This document shows positions 27,459 to 35,218 of a stretch of 64,000 bases of DNA, piece after piece; within the stretch, counting starts at the first letter, position 1, and each line of letters starts with the position of its first letter. Both the position numbers and the translations under genes were made by a program. The stretch is from Mycolicibacterium sp. CBMA 247. Its GTDB lineage: Bacteria > Actinomycetota > Actinomycetes > Mycobacteriales > Mycobacteriaceae. The stretch covers positions 1-64,000 of the forward strand of contig NZ_VTGX01000003.1 of the NCBI RefSeq assembly GCF_009729095.1, written 5' to 3'. The notes below the pieces were generated by a model. The model worked only from the letters and a program-made list of their open reading frames with translations, was not told the DNA's origin and made no database searches.

Positions 27459-28727
27459 TCAGCCGGACAACCCCGCAGCCCACGGATAGGATTTCAGGTA
27501 TGGATCGGGCTCGATCGGGCCCTTGGATTCCCAGATCGTGTAAATCAGTCCGTCGGGTCGGATTTCGCCGATTCGGGCCGTCTTGGTGATGTGGTGGTTC
27601 TCGCCGTCGATGGTGACCTTGCCCTCAGGCGCATCGAAATTCACGCCACCGGCGTTGTCCTGAATCGCCGCGACATCGAACGACTTGGCCTTCTCGACGG
27701 TGTTCTTCCACAGGTAGACCGAGACGTAGGCGGCTTCCATCGGATCCGAGGTGGGCTTCTTGGGATCCTTGACGAAGTCCTTGTAGGCATTGACGAAGGC
27801 GTTGTTCACCGGGGTGTCGATGGTCTGGTAGTAGTTCCACGCGGTCAGTTGGCCGGCGACGTTCTGAACGCCGATACCGCCGACCTCCTCCTCGGCGATC
27901 GATACCGAGACCACGGGCATCTGCTGCGGGGTCAGGCCGACGTTGCGGTACTCGCGGAAGAACGCCACGTTGGAGTCGCCGTTGAGGGTGTTGAACACCG
28001 CGTCGGCGTCGGCGCTGCGGACCTTGTTGACGATGGTGGAGAAGTCGGTCGAGCCCAGCGGGGTGTAGTCCTCACCCTTGATCTCGATCCCGTTCTCCTT
28101 GGCGTAGGCCTTGATGATGCGGTTGGCTGTCTGCGGGAACACGTAGTCGCTGCCCACCAGGTACAGCGACTTGACGCCCTTCTCCTTGAGGTAGTCCAGC
28201 GCCGGGACGATCTGCTGGTTGGTGGTGGCGCCCGTGTAGAAGATGTTCTTGCTCGACTCCAGCCCCTCGTACTGCACGGGGTAGTACAGCAGGGAGTTGG
28301 CGCTCTCGAACACCGGAAGCATGGCCTTTCGGCTCGACGAGGTCCAGCCGCCGAATACCGCGGCCACGCAGTCGCTACTGATCAACTTCTCGGCTTTCTC
28401 GGCGAACACCGTGGGCTCGGAGGCTCCGTCCTCACCGATCAGCTCGATCTGTTTGCCCAGCACACCGCCCTTGGCGTTGATCTCCTGGACCGCGAGCTTT
28501 ATCGCGTCGCGCACGGTCACCTCGGAGATGGCCATCGTCCCTGACAGCGAGTTCAGCGATCCCACTTTGATCTTCGGACCAGACGTGTCCACACATGAGG
28601 CCGTATTTGCTGAGTCGGTTTCGCTCGCCCGGCTGCCGCAGCCGGCCAGTAACAAACTGGCGGCTGCGATCAAACTCCCTGCGGCTAACGTTGACCGGCG
28701 CAACGGGGAACGTGGTGGAACTCGCAT
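27459..28727 (-). CDS. urtA: Urea ABC transporter substrate-binding lipoprotein UrtA
   Basis: 422 residues with an Arg-rich n-region, hydrophobic core and lipobox (LLLAGCGS, Cys near residue 30). The mature part is a Peripla_BP_5 protein with GSLNSLSGTMAISEVTVRDAIKLAVQEINAKGGVLG, VFGGWTSSSRKAMLPVFE and LLYYPVQYEGLE, which are diagnostic of the FmdD/UrtA branch. It captures urea or a short-chain amide outside the cell. First gene of urtABCDE. No urease genes are in the window. Nitrogen (GlnR) control is likely from known mycobacterial biology but I could not identify a clean site upstream. Confidence 0.93.
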   Translation of the reverse strand: MRVPPRSPLRRSTLAAGSLIAAASLLLAGCGSRASETDSANTASCVDTSGPKIKVGSLNSLSGTMAISEVTVRDAIKLAVQEINAKGGVLGKQIELIGEDGASEPTVFAEKAEKLISSDCVAAVFGGWTSSSRKAMLPVFESANSLLYYPVQYEGLESSKNIFYTGATTNQQIVPALDYLKEKGVKSLYLVGSDYVFPQTANRIIKAYAKENGIEIKGEDYTPLGSTDFSTIVNKVRSADADAVFNTLNGDSNVAFFREYRNVGLTPQQMPVVSVSIAEEEVGGIGVQNVAGQLTAWNYYQTIDTPVNNAFVNAYKDFVKDPKKPTSDPMEAAYVSVYLWKNTVEKAKSFDVAAIQDNAGGVNFDAPEGKVTIDGENHHITKTARIGEIRPDGLIYTIWESKGPIEPDPYLKSYPWAAGLSG

Positions 28728-28963
28728 GGGCGACCTTTCCCTTGAATTGCAGCGCTTCTCGGCCGATCACGGTCGGCGGCGGTGCAATAGGCTAAACAGA
28801 CTGTGCGGGTGTCGAATCGGGACGTTAGAGCGCCGCTGTTACTGGGAAATGTCTATGTGTGACAAACAAATTAACCTCAAGCTAGGCCGAATTGGTTTGC
28901 CGTTGGGGCGGCGTCACGACATCCATTCGTCGCACCTGTAACAAGGCGGTAGCGTGCGTCGAT

Positions 28964-29392
28964 ATGACGAACATGCGAAAAGCGACAACCACGGTCGGTG
29001 CGGCGCTGGTTCTGGCAGCCGCGGGTATGGCGGTCTCCAACGCAACGTCGTATGCGGAACCCCAGGGCCATCAGGTCAAGTACACGCTCACCTCGGGCGC
29101 TCCCTACGATTTCGACCTCTACTACCTGGCGACGCAGCCGCCGAACAAGGCCGCGTACGACAAGGACCCCTACACGTACCTGCAGAAGGCGTCGGTGAAC
29201 GTCGGGCCGGATGCGCCGTGGGTGTTCGAGACGACGCTCGCTGATCCGCAGTGGGCGATCTTCACCGTCGCGAGCACTACGCACGGAGGCCGGGCTGAGC
29301 CGAACGCGCACTGCGAGATCGCCGTCGACGGCCAGGTGGCTGTCCAGAACGATCACCCGTACAGCCCGCGGTGCCAGCTCGGCCAGTGGTGA
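28964..29392 (+). CDS. Small secreted protein, function unknown
   Basis: 142 residues from the ATG at 28964. A Sec signal peptide is clear (MRKATTTVGAALVLAAAGMAVSNATSYA, cleavage probably after SYA). The mature part of about 110 residues starts VKYTLTSGAPYDFDLYYLATQPP and has two cysteines (HCEIAVDG and SPRCQLGQW), probably one disulfide. It faintly resembles the small beta-sandwich of MmpS-type proteins, but I do not claim membership. A TAGCGT -10-like hexamer (28950-28955) lies eight bases before the ATG and there is no SD, so the message may be leaderless. A hairpin follows the stop directly. Confidence 0.8.
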   Translation: MTNMRKATTTVGAALVLAAAGMAVSNATSYAEPQGHQVKYTLTSGAPYDFDLYYLATQPPNKAAYDKDPYTYLQKASVNVGPDAPWVFETTLADPQWAIFTVASTTHGGRAEPNAHCEIAVDGQVAVQNDHPYSPRCQLGQW

Positions 29393-29438
29393 GCTGACCC
29401 GCCCGCGGGTGCGGTAGTTGCCCCGCCCGCGGGTCAGC
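29393..29438. terminator. Bidirectional hairpin terminator
   Basis: Exact 10-bp arms GCTGACCCGC (29393-29402) and GCGGGTCAGC (29429-29438), with further GC-rich pairing inside the loop. It starts immediately after the stop of the secreted-protein gene and covers the stop codon of the small minus-strand ORF, so it can serve both converging transcripts. Confidence 0.65.
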
Positions 29439-29622
29439 CCCGAAATTCCCACGGACTGAGATCCGCCTTGACGGCGCACTCGAACTGTTGTTCGATAATC
29501 AAGTGCGCGTCGGGCGCTTCCGACCCGATGTGCGATTGACTGGGCAAGCGCCCACGGCGCGCGCCGATGCCGTACCCGAAACCGCGGCATCGGCGCACCC
29601 AGTCCTCATTCGAGATTTTCAT
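29434..29622 (-). CDS. Possible small protein (62 aa) divergent from the SOS gene
   Basis: A 62-codon frame starting MKISNEDWVRRCRGFGYG and ending VKADLSPWEFRG. GGAGG lies four bases before the ATG, and its stop falls inside the shared terminator hairpin, which fits a real, short transcript convergent with the secreted-protein gene. No domain is recognised. It starts about 40 bp from the SOS box and may share that control region. The alternative is chance; the frame is short and I have no homologue in mind. Confidence 0.4.
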   Translation of the reverse strand: MKISNEDWVRRCRGFGYGIGARRGRLPSQSHIGSEAPDAHLIIEQQFECAVKADLSPWEFRG

Positions 29623-29663
29623 TCGGCCTCCGTCTGTGCATGTTCGACACGGGCGGAATTACC

Positions 29664-29692
29664 TTGACATCAACATCGAACAGATGTTCGAT
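29664..29692 (+). promoter_or_regulatory. Promoter for a leaderless transcript
   Basis: TTGACA (29664-29669) is a perfect -35. A 17-bp spacer leads to TTCGAT (29687-29692) as the -10. The expected start of transcription, seven bases further, is the GTG at 29699 that begins the radical-SAM protein, so the mRNA would be leaderless. The -10 overlaps the right half of the SOS box. Confidence 0.6.
29676..29691 (+). promoter_or_regulatory. LexA (SOS) box
   Basis: TCGAACAGATGTTCGA matches the mycobacterial SOS consensus TCGAAC-N4-GTTCGA in all twelve defined positions. It covers the spacer and -10 of the promoter for the radical-SAM gene, where bound LexA would block RNA polymerase. Confidence 0.88.
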
Positions 29693-29698
29693 TGGTGT

Positions 29699-30724
29699 GT
29701 GCGCTGGGATGGACAGGCGGTTGGAGTCGACGACGGGGCATTGCCCGGCCTGCAGCGGGTCGGTTTTGTTCGGAGCATCCGCTCCCCGCAGTTCGAGGGA
29801 ATGACCTTCCATGAGGTGCTGTGCAAATCGGCCCTCAACAAGGTGCCGGCCGCGTCCGCGCTGCCGTTCCACTTCACCGTCAACGGCTATCGCGGCTGTA
29901 GTCATGCCTGCCGCTACTGCTTCGCCCGCCCCACCCACGAGTGCCTCGACCTCGATTGCGGGTCGGATTTCGACACGCAGGTGGTGGTCAAGACCAATGT
30001 CGCCGAGGTGCTGCGCCGCGAACTGCGCCGCCCGTCCTGGAACCGGGAGACGGTTGCACTGGGCACCAACACCGACCCGTATCAGCGGGCCGAGGGCCGC
30101 TACGCGCTGATGCCCGGAATCATCGAGGCGCTGGCGGATTCCGGCACTCCGTTTTCGATCCTCACCAAGGGCACACTGCTCCGCCGGGACCTGGGTTTGA
30201 TCGCGGACGCGTCCGACCGGGTGCCGGTCAGTGTGGCAGTGTCGCTGGCGATCAGCGACGACGATCTGCACCGCGATATTGAACCGGGAACACCCTCGCC
30301 GCAAGCGCGCCTCGGCTTGATCTCGGCGATCCGTGAGGCGGGCTTGGACTGTCACGTCATGGTCGCCCCGGTGTTGCCGTACCTGACCGATTCAGTCGAG
30401 CATCTCGACGCGTTGCTCGGCCGGATCGCAGCGGCCGGTGCGAGCGGGGTGACCGTTTTCGGTCTGCATCTACGTGGTTCGACACGGGGCTGGTTCATGG
30501 ATTGGTTGGGACGCTCGCGTCCTGATCTCGTCGGTGAGTACCAGCGGCTATATCGGCGTGGGGCATACCTGCCCGCGGACTACCGCGACATGCTGAGGGC
30601 GCGCGTCGCGCCGCTGGTTGCCCGGTACGGCCTGGCGCGGCCGGCGCGGCCGGCGCGGATGGCGCCGGCACCGGCTCCGGGGTTTGTGGGGGAGCCGGCA
30701 CCGGCGCAGCCGACGCTGTTCTGA
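29699..30724 (+). CDS. Radical SAM protein, SplB/Rv2578c-like
   Basis: 341 residues. The start is placed at GTG 29699 (VRWDGQAVGVDDGALPG) because upstream codons overlap the SOS box and promoter. The radical-SAM cluster motif CSHACRYC (CX3CX2C) lies near residues 66-73 within NGYRGCSHACRYCFARPTHE. LGTNTDPYQRAEGRYALMPGI and VTVFGLHLRGSTRGWFM are typical of this spore-photoproduct-lyase-related branch. The SOS box implies a DNA-damage role; I recall the M. tuberculosis counterpart being listed among LexA targets, unverified. Substrate unknown. The C-terminal 25 residues are Ala/Pro/Arg-rich and low complexity. Confidence 0.9.
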   Translation: MRWDGQAVGVDDGALPGLQRVGFVRSIRSPQFEGMTFHEVLCKSALNKVPAASALPFHFTVNGYRGCSHACRYCFARPTHECLDLDCGSDFDTQVVVKTNVAEVLRRELRRPSWNRETVALGTNTDPYQRAEGRYALMPGIIEALADSGTPFSILTKGTLLRRDLGLIADASDRVPVSVAVSLAISDDDLHRDIEPGTPSPQARLGLISAIREAGLDCHVMVAPVLPYLTDSVEHLDALLGRIAAAGASGVTVFGLHLRGSTRGWFMDWLGRSRPDLVGEYQRLYRRGAYLPADYRDMLRARVAPLVARYGLARPARPARMAPAPAPGFVGEPAPAQPTLF

Positions 30725-30741
30725 ACGGTTGGTCGGTCCAT

Positions 30742-31647
30742 TCAGTTGCCGAGCTTGCGAACGAAGTCCGCGATGGCCGCACCGATCTCGTCGGGGCTGT
30801 CTTCCTGAATGAAATGCGAACCGGCGACCGTCACCTCGGTCTGATTCGGCCAGGTTCGGACGAATTCACGGATGCGCCCGCGCATGATCGCGCCAGGTTC
30901 GGCGTTGACGAAGAGTTTGGGGACGTCGCTGGTCTTGAGCCAGTTGCCGTAGTCCTCGACTATCGCGACGACGTCTGCGGGCTCGCTGTCGACTGGGATG
31001 CTCCGAGGCCACGACAGCGTGGGACGGCGGCCTTCGCCTGGTTCGCGGAACGGCGCGCGGTAGTGGTCCATTTCCTCGTCGGTCAGTGTGCGCCGGATCG
31101 CTCCTGGGAGCACGCCTTCGACAAACATGTTCTGTTCCAAGACCATTGACTCGCCGTTGGGGGAGCGGAAACCCTGGAAGACCGCCCGCACCGGGTCAGG
31201 CCAATCCGCCCACGTCATCGGAGACGCGATGGCTTCCATGTAAGCGATCCCGGCCACGCGGTCGCGATGCTGATTAGCCCAGTCGAAGCCAAGTGCCGAT
31301 CCCCAGTCGTGCAGGACGAGCACCACGCGGTCTCCCAGATCCAGTGAGTCCCAGAGCTTGAACAGGTAATCGCGCTGCTCCGCATAGTGGTAGCGGTCCG
31401 GCCCGGAATCGTCGAGCTTGTCCGACCCGCCCATGCCGATCAGATCGCACGCCACCAGCCGGCCGAGGCCTTCCAGGTGCGGCATCACGTTGCGCCACAG
31501 GTACGACGAGGTGGGATTGCCATGCTGGAACACGATGGCCGAGGCCGGCGACGAGGACGCGGCGCCCATATCTTCATCGACGTAGGCCATCTGCTTGCCG
31601 TCGATTTCCTTGTACTGCAGCTTTCCGTACGGTTCAGCGCTGACCAT
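30742..31647 (-). CDS. dhaA: Haloalkane dehalogenase
   Basis: 301 residues, alpha/beta hydrolase. The HGNPTSSYLWR oxyanion/halide Asn motif is near residue 41, the nucleophile Asp and halide-binding Trp are in VLHDWGSALGF near 114, and the catalytic His is in GSHFIQED near 278. This is the LinB/DmbA subfamily pattern. It hydrolyses halogenated alkanes to alcohol plus halide in the cytoplasm; the physiological substrate in mycobacteria is unknown. The ATG has a GAGGAGG SD and overlaps the end of the upstream tetR by 14 bases, so the regulator and enzyme are translationally coupled. Confidence 0.93.
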   Translation of the reverse strand: MVSAEPYGKLQYKEIDGKQMAYVDEDMGAASSSPASAIVFQHGNPTSSYLWRNVMPHLEGLGRLVACDLIGMGGSDKLDDSGPDRYHYAEQRDYLFKLWDSLDLGDRVVLVLHDWGSALGFDWANQHRDRVAGIAYMEAIASPMTWADWPDPVRAVFQGFRSPNGESMVLEQNMFVEGVLPGAIRRTLTDEEMDHYRAPFREPGEGRRPTLSWPRSIPVDSEPADVVAIVEDYGNWLKTSDVPKLFVNAEPGAIMRGRIREFVRTWPNQTEVTVAGSHFIQEDSPDEIGAAIADFVRKLGN

Positions 31648-32263
31648 GACGTCCTCCTCGATGTGGTTGGTCCTCGGCGACTTTGGCGGCGGCGGCCCGG
31701 GCGCTCTGCAATATGCGCGCGGAGAATTCCGGGTCGGCGACTGCCCGGGACAGGGTCATGCCGCCGACACAGAGCGCCATCAGGGCGATGGCCTCGTCGA
31801 AGCGTTCGTCATCGGTGTCGTCGCCGCAGATCGCGGACAGTGACGTGCGGAGCTCGCGCTCGTACGCGGCGCGGAATTCGTCGGATCCACGGGCTGCCTC
31901 GGAGCCCAGGGCGGCGAAGGCGCAGCTGGTCGCCAGATCGTCACGGTGGGCTGGGGTGAGGTAGCGCTTGGCCAGGCTGGTCAGGCGGGCTCGCCAGGAT
32001 TCGCCGCGGGTCGGTTTGATCCAGTGTGGGCGGCCGGTGCCGATGGCATGCGCGAAGGCCGCGCTCGCTAGCTCGTCCTTGGTGCTGAAGTGTGAGTAGA
32101 AGGCACCGTGGGTGAGCCCGGCATCGCGCATTACTGCGGCGATGCCCGCACCGGTCAGTCCCTCTTCGCGGAGCCTGCGTGCGGCGGCATCGAGGATCCG
32201 GTCCTGAGATTCCTGCTTGCTGTCGGCGCGCTTGGTCGCTGAGCTTCGCATGATGACTATCAT
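31634..32263 (-). CDS. TetR-family regulator of the dehalogenase operon
   Basis: 209 residues from ATG 32263 (205 if the second ATG at 32251 is used). The HTH is near residues 35-65 (GIAAVMRDAGLTHGAFYSHFSTKDELASAAF), followed by a TetR_C ligand domain. Neither start has an SD, and both overlap the first of two palindromic operators, so transcription probably starts at the start codon and the protein represses itself and dhaA. The gene overlaps dhaA by 14 bases. Confidence 0.88.
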   Translation of the reverse strand: MIVIMRSSATKRADSKQESQDRILDAAARRLREEGLTGAGIAAVMRDAGLTHGAFYSHFSTKDELASAAFAHAIGTGRPHWIKPTRGESWRARLTSLAKRYLTPAHRDDLATSCAFAALGSEAARGSDEFRAAYERELRTSLSAICGDDTDDERFDEAIALMALCVGGMTLSRAVADPEFSARILQSARAAAAKVAEDQPHRGGRHGQR

Positions 32264-32264
32264 G
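32249..32264 (-). promoter_or_regulatory. TetR operator, start-codon copy
   Basis: CATGAT-GACT-ATCATG, a perfect 6-4-6 inverted repeat overlying both candidate start codons of the tetR gene. Its sister lies at 32272-32287. Confidence 0.65.
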
Positions 32265-32271
32265 CTAATTG

Positions 32272-32287
32272 CATGATGACCATCATG
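32272..32287 (-). promoter_or_regulatory. TetR operator, upstream copy
   Basis: CATGAT-GACC-ATCATG, identical to the start-codon copy except for one base in the spacer. The centres are 23 bp apart, a little over two helical turns, which would allow two dimers on nearly one face. Confidence 0.65.
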
Positions 32288-32748
32288 TGAAGTGTTTCTT
32301 CGGACTGTTAGAACGCATGCGACCTTATGCGGTATCGATCCGGACTCCGATTAGTCACGGGTAACACTGTGGCCCGCTGCCTGCGGAACTAGCGTGCGAG
32401 TGGTCAAGTCCTGGCGTTTCGCCCTAGCTCCTAGACGGTTTCCCAAGGAGTCCACTGAATTTGTGGCGTTTGCGACGCGGGTGTTTCGTGGTCTTCGGTG
32501 GGCCTTGCGTGATGTTGGACCCGGGTTGGGTAGAAAGTTCACGTGGCCGCGCGCGTGTTGAGCGCAGGACCGACTGCGGTGGAGGGCAAGAACTTTGGAG
32601 GTGCATCGGCCGGTGAGCGGCCAGGTGGTGCCTGGGTGCATCGTGTCGTGGTTATCAGACGGGCGCGGTTGCAGCATGGCTTGCTCGGCGGTGCAGCAAA
32701 GACGAGCCTGGGCCTTGGCGGGCTCCGCGCCCACGTGCTGAGCTGGTT
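32288..32748. other. 460-bp gap with no recognisable gene
   Basis: This lies between the tetR operators and the stop of the acyl-CoA dehydrogenase. Short open frames exist on both strands but have no SD, no family motif and inconsistent codon use. No clear hairpin terminator, tRNA or insertion-sequence end was found. Confidence 0.5.
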
Positions 32749-34023
32749 TTAGCTCTTGTTGCGCTTGACCTGGTTGAACGGCACCCCGCGGTCGGCGGCG
32801 AGTTCGCGGGGGAAGCCCAGGATCCGCTCGCCGATGACATTGCGGGCCATCTCCGAGCTGCCACCACCCAGCGACCCGGTCTGCCGGGACAGGTAGCGCA
32901 CGCCGATGTCGAGAAGGCCCGACAGGGCTGGGGAATCCTCCGAGCCCTCGTCGACGACACCGGCCGTGCCCGCGATGGCCAACGCGGTGTCCACCTCGAG
33001 TTCGGTGGTTTCGGCGTGGAACAGCCGGATCAGGGTGCCGGCATTCGGTGGCAGCGAACCGTTGCCGATGGCAGCGCCCACGTGGTCGATGAGCTGTTTC
33101 TTGACGATTCGCCGCACCAGCGCGCGTCCGGCCAGATCCTGCACCCGGGCGTCATCACCCTGCCCGGTGGCCTCGGCCAATCCGATGTGGTCGGGCGGCA
33201 TTTCGTTGGCGTTCTCGGCCCCGGTCCCACTGGCGAACTCGGAACCACCACCGACGGCGCGCCGTTCGTGGTGGAGTTGACGCGAGGCTACCGTCCAGCC
33301 GTCGTTGACCTCACCCACTACAGCGTCCGCGGGGAGTTCGAGGCTGTCGAAGAACTCCTCGCAGAACTCCTCGTTGCCGTTGACCTCCTTGATGCGCCGC
33401 ATCGTGATGCCCGGCGCGTTCAGCGGCACCAGGAACATCGACAGGCCCTCGTGTTTGGGCACAGTCCAGTCGGTGCGGGCCAGCATCAACCCGTAGTCAC
33501 CGGCGAACGCGCTGGTGCTCCAGGTCTTGGCGCCGTTGATGATCCACGTGTCGCCCTGGCGCTCAGCGCGAGTGATGACACCGGCCAGGTCCGAACCGCC
33601 GCTGGGCTCGCTGAGCAGCTGCACCAGGACCTCATCACCCCGGATCGCCGCCGAAATGCGCTCACGCTTCTGATCTTCGCTGCCCATGTCGAGAATCGTT
33701 GCGCCGCAGATGGTGAATGAGGGCGTGTTGAGGATCAAAGGCATCTCGTAGTTCACGCACTCGTCGTTGAATGCCTTCTGGTACGCGTAGTCCAGACCCA
33801 GACCGCCGTACTCCCGCGGGAAACAGATGCCCGCGAATCCACCTGCGTAGAGCCGCTTCTGCAGTTCCTTCGCACGCTCCCAGGATTCGGCTTCTGCGCG
33901 CACCGCGAACGGGGGGTTGTCCCGATCGATCGCAGGCATGTTCTCGGCCAGCCAGGCCCGCGCGCGGAGGGCGAACTCCTCGACAGACTCTGTGGTTGCG
34001 GGGGTGCTCACGGTGTCGGTCAT
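32749..34023 (-). CDS. Acyl-CoA dehydrogenase (FadE), first of a pair
   Basis: 424 residues from the ATG at 34023, which overlaps the previous stop (ATGA); a longer frame lies inside the upstream gene. ACAD architecture: helical N-domain with FPREYGGLGLDYAYQKAF, beta-domain VQLLSEPSGGSDLAGV and WIINGAKTWSTSA for FAD binding, and C-domain ending LSRQTGSLGGGSSEMARNVIGERILGFPRE. It oxidises an acyl-CoA at the alpha-beta bond. Head-to-tail pairs of FadE genes with 4-nt overlap often encode alpha2-beta2 enzymes acting on steroid side chains; that is the likely arrangement here by inference. Confidence 0.88.
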   Translation of the reverse strand: MTDTVSTPATTESVEEFALRARAWLAENMPAIDRDNPPFAVRAEAESWERAKELQKRLYAGGFAGICFPREYGGLGLDYAYQKAFNDECVNYEMPLILNTPSFTICGATILDMGSEDQKRERISAAIRGDEVLVQLLSEPSGGSDLAGVITRAERQGDTWIINGAKTWSTSAFAGDYGLMLARTDWTVPKHEGLSMFLVPLNAPGITMRRIKEVNGNEEFCEEFFDSLELPADAVVGEVNDGWTVASRQLHHERRAVGGGSEFASGTGAENANEMPPDHIGLAEATGQGDDARVQDLAGRALVRRIVKKQLIDHVGAAIGNGSLPPNAGTLIRLFHAETTELEVDTALAIAGTAGVVDEGSEDSPALSGLLDIGVRYLSRQTGSLGGGSSEMARNVIGERILGFPRELAADRGVPFNQVKRNKS

Positions 34024-35168
34024 GCCCCAATCTCCTCGGCTGCGCGGGTCTTGCGGCTCAGCGCGTACACGGCGCGATGGTGGTCCTCGGGTGAGCCGTA
34101 CATCGCCCGGTACAGCGCGGCTCTCCGCAGATACAGATGCAGGTCGTGTTCCCAGGTCACGCCGATGCCGCCGTGTAACTGCACGCAGTCCTGCAGCATC
34201 ACGGGAGCACGTTCGGCCACATAGGCTTTCGCGACGCTGGCGAGCTTCGGTGCTTCCGGGGAGCGTTCGGCGACCGCAGCCACGGCTCCCGCGGTGGTGG
34301 CGCGCGCCGCTTCGAACCACATCTTCATATCGGCGGCGCGATGCTTGAGGGCTTGGTAGGAGGCCAGCGGACGGCCGAAACTGTGCCGGTCGACCAGCCA
34401 CTGGTTGGTCATGGTGAGCACCGCGTCGAGGATGCCGACAATCTCGGCGCACTGCAGCAGCAGGGCCACCTGGCGCTGGCGTTCGAGGATGGTCGGAGTC
34501 TGCTCGGCGGCCCCCACCACGGCGGCCTCGTCGACCTCGACACCGTCGAATTGCACTCGGGCGTAACGCTTGACCAAGTCGACCGAGTTCTGGGGGGTGA
34601 CCGTGACCCCGGCGGCGTCGGTCGGCACCACGAACTGCCGGATCTGGCCGTCGCATACGGCAACCACCAGCACCGTGCCACTCTGGTCGCCGGCTTCGAC
34701 CCGGTCCTTTACGCCGTCGATCCGGTAACCCGATCCGGTACGGGTCGCCGTGGTCGCTGCCTGCAGGGGGGTGAACGGCTGATGGGGCTCATAGACCGCC
34801 CATGACGCCACCGTCTCCCCGGAGACCAGCGACTCGATCAATTCCTGGTGCCCGCTTGGTGCTTCGACCAGCCCGGCCAGCACGATGCTGACCGGATGCA
34901 GCGGTCCGGGCGCTACCGTGTGGCCGATCTGCTCGGCCACCAGTGCCAGATCGGCCACGCCGTCACCGGAAACGCTGCCTCCGCCGAGTTCCTCCGGAAC
35001 CAGCAGGCCGGCCCAGCCCAGTTCGGCGGCCCGCCGCCACCAGTCGGTCGAGAAGGACGCGTTCTCGGCGTGCAGGCTCCGCACATGGGTCAGCGACGCT
35101 TCCTTTTCCAGGAAGGCCTGTGCGGTCGACGTGAACAGCATCTGTTCAGGATTGGCGACATCGGTCAT
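34020..35168 (-). CDS. Acyl-CoA dehydrogenase (FadE), second of a pair
   Basis: 382 residues. It has an N-domain (WAGLLVPEELGGGSVSGDGVADLALV), a reduced beta-domain lacking a clear TExxxGSD-type motif (VASWAVYEPHQPF instead), and a C-domain with LQDCVQLHGGIGVTWEHDLHLYLRRA. The HGGIGxxWE segment is typical of the partner subunit of heteromeric FadEs. Together with the 4-nt overlapping neighbour it probably forms one enzyme. The ATG at 35168 follows a 50-bp gap after the amidohydrolase gene, so all are likely one minus-strand operon under the tetR gene at 36561. Confidence 0.88.
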   Translation of the reverse strand: MTDVANPEQMLFTSTAQAFLEKEASLTHVRSLHAENASFSTDWWRRAAELGWAGLLVPEELGGGSVSGDGVADLALVAEQIGHTVAPGPLHPVSIVLAGLVEAPSGHQELIESLVSGETVASWAVYEPHQPFTPLQAATTATRTGSGYRIDGVKDRVEAGDQSGTVLVVAVCDGQIRQFVVPTDAAGVTVTPQNSVDLVKRYARVQFDGVEVDEAAVVGAAEQTPTILERQRQVALLLQCAEIVGILDAVLTMTNQWLVDRHSFGRPLASYQALKHRAADMKMWFEAARATTAGAVAAVAERSPEAPKLASVAKAYVAERAPVMLQDCVQLHGGIGVTWEHDLHLYLRRAALYRAMYGSPEDHHRAVYALSRKTRAAEEIGA

Positions 35169-35218
35169 GGATCTGGCTCAGCCTCTTGTCGGGTGGGCGG
35201 GACGTGATCGGGCGGTGA

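Noticed and set aside
28838..28863. Possible GlnR boxes (GTTAC and GTGAC on the plus strand) upstream of urtA.
   Set aside because: Spacing between half-sites does not fit the AC-N9-AC or GTnAC-N6-GaAAC pattern well; nitrogen control is likely but this site is not convincing.
32351..32752. Open frames of 60-127 codons on both strands in the gap after tetR.
   Set aside because: No SD, no conserved motif, and mutually overlapping; the gap is left without a gene.
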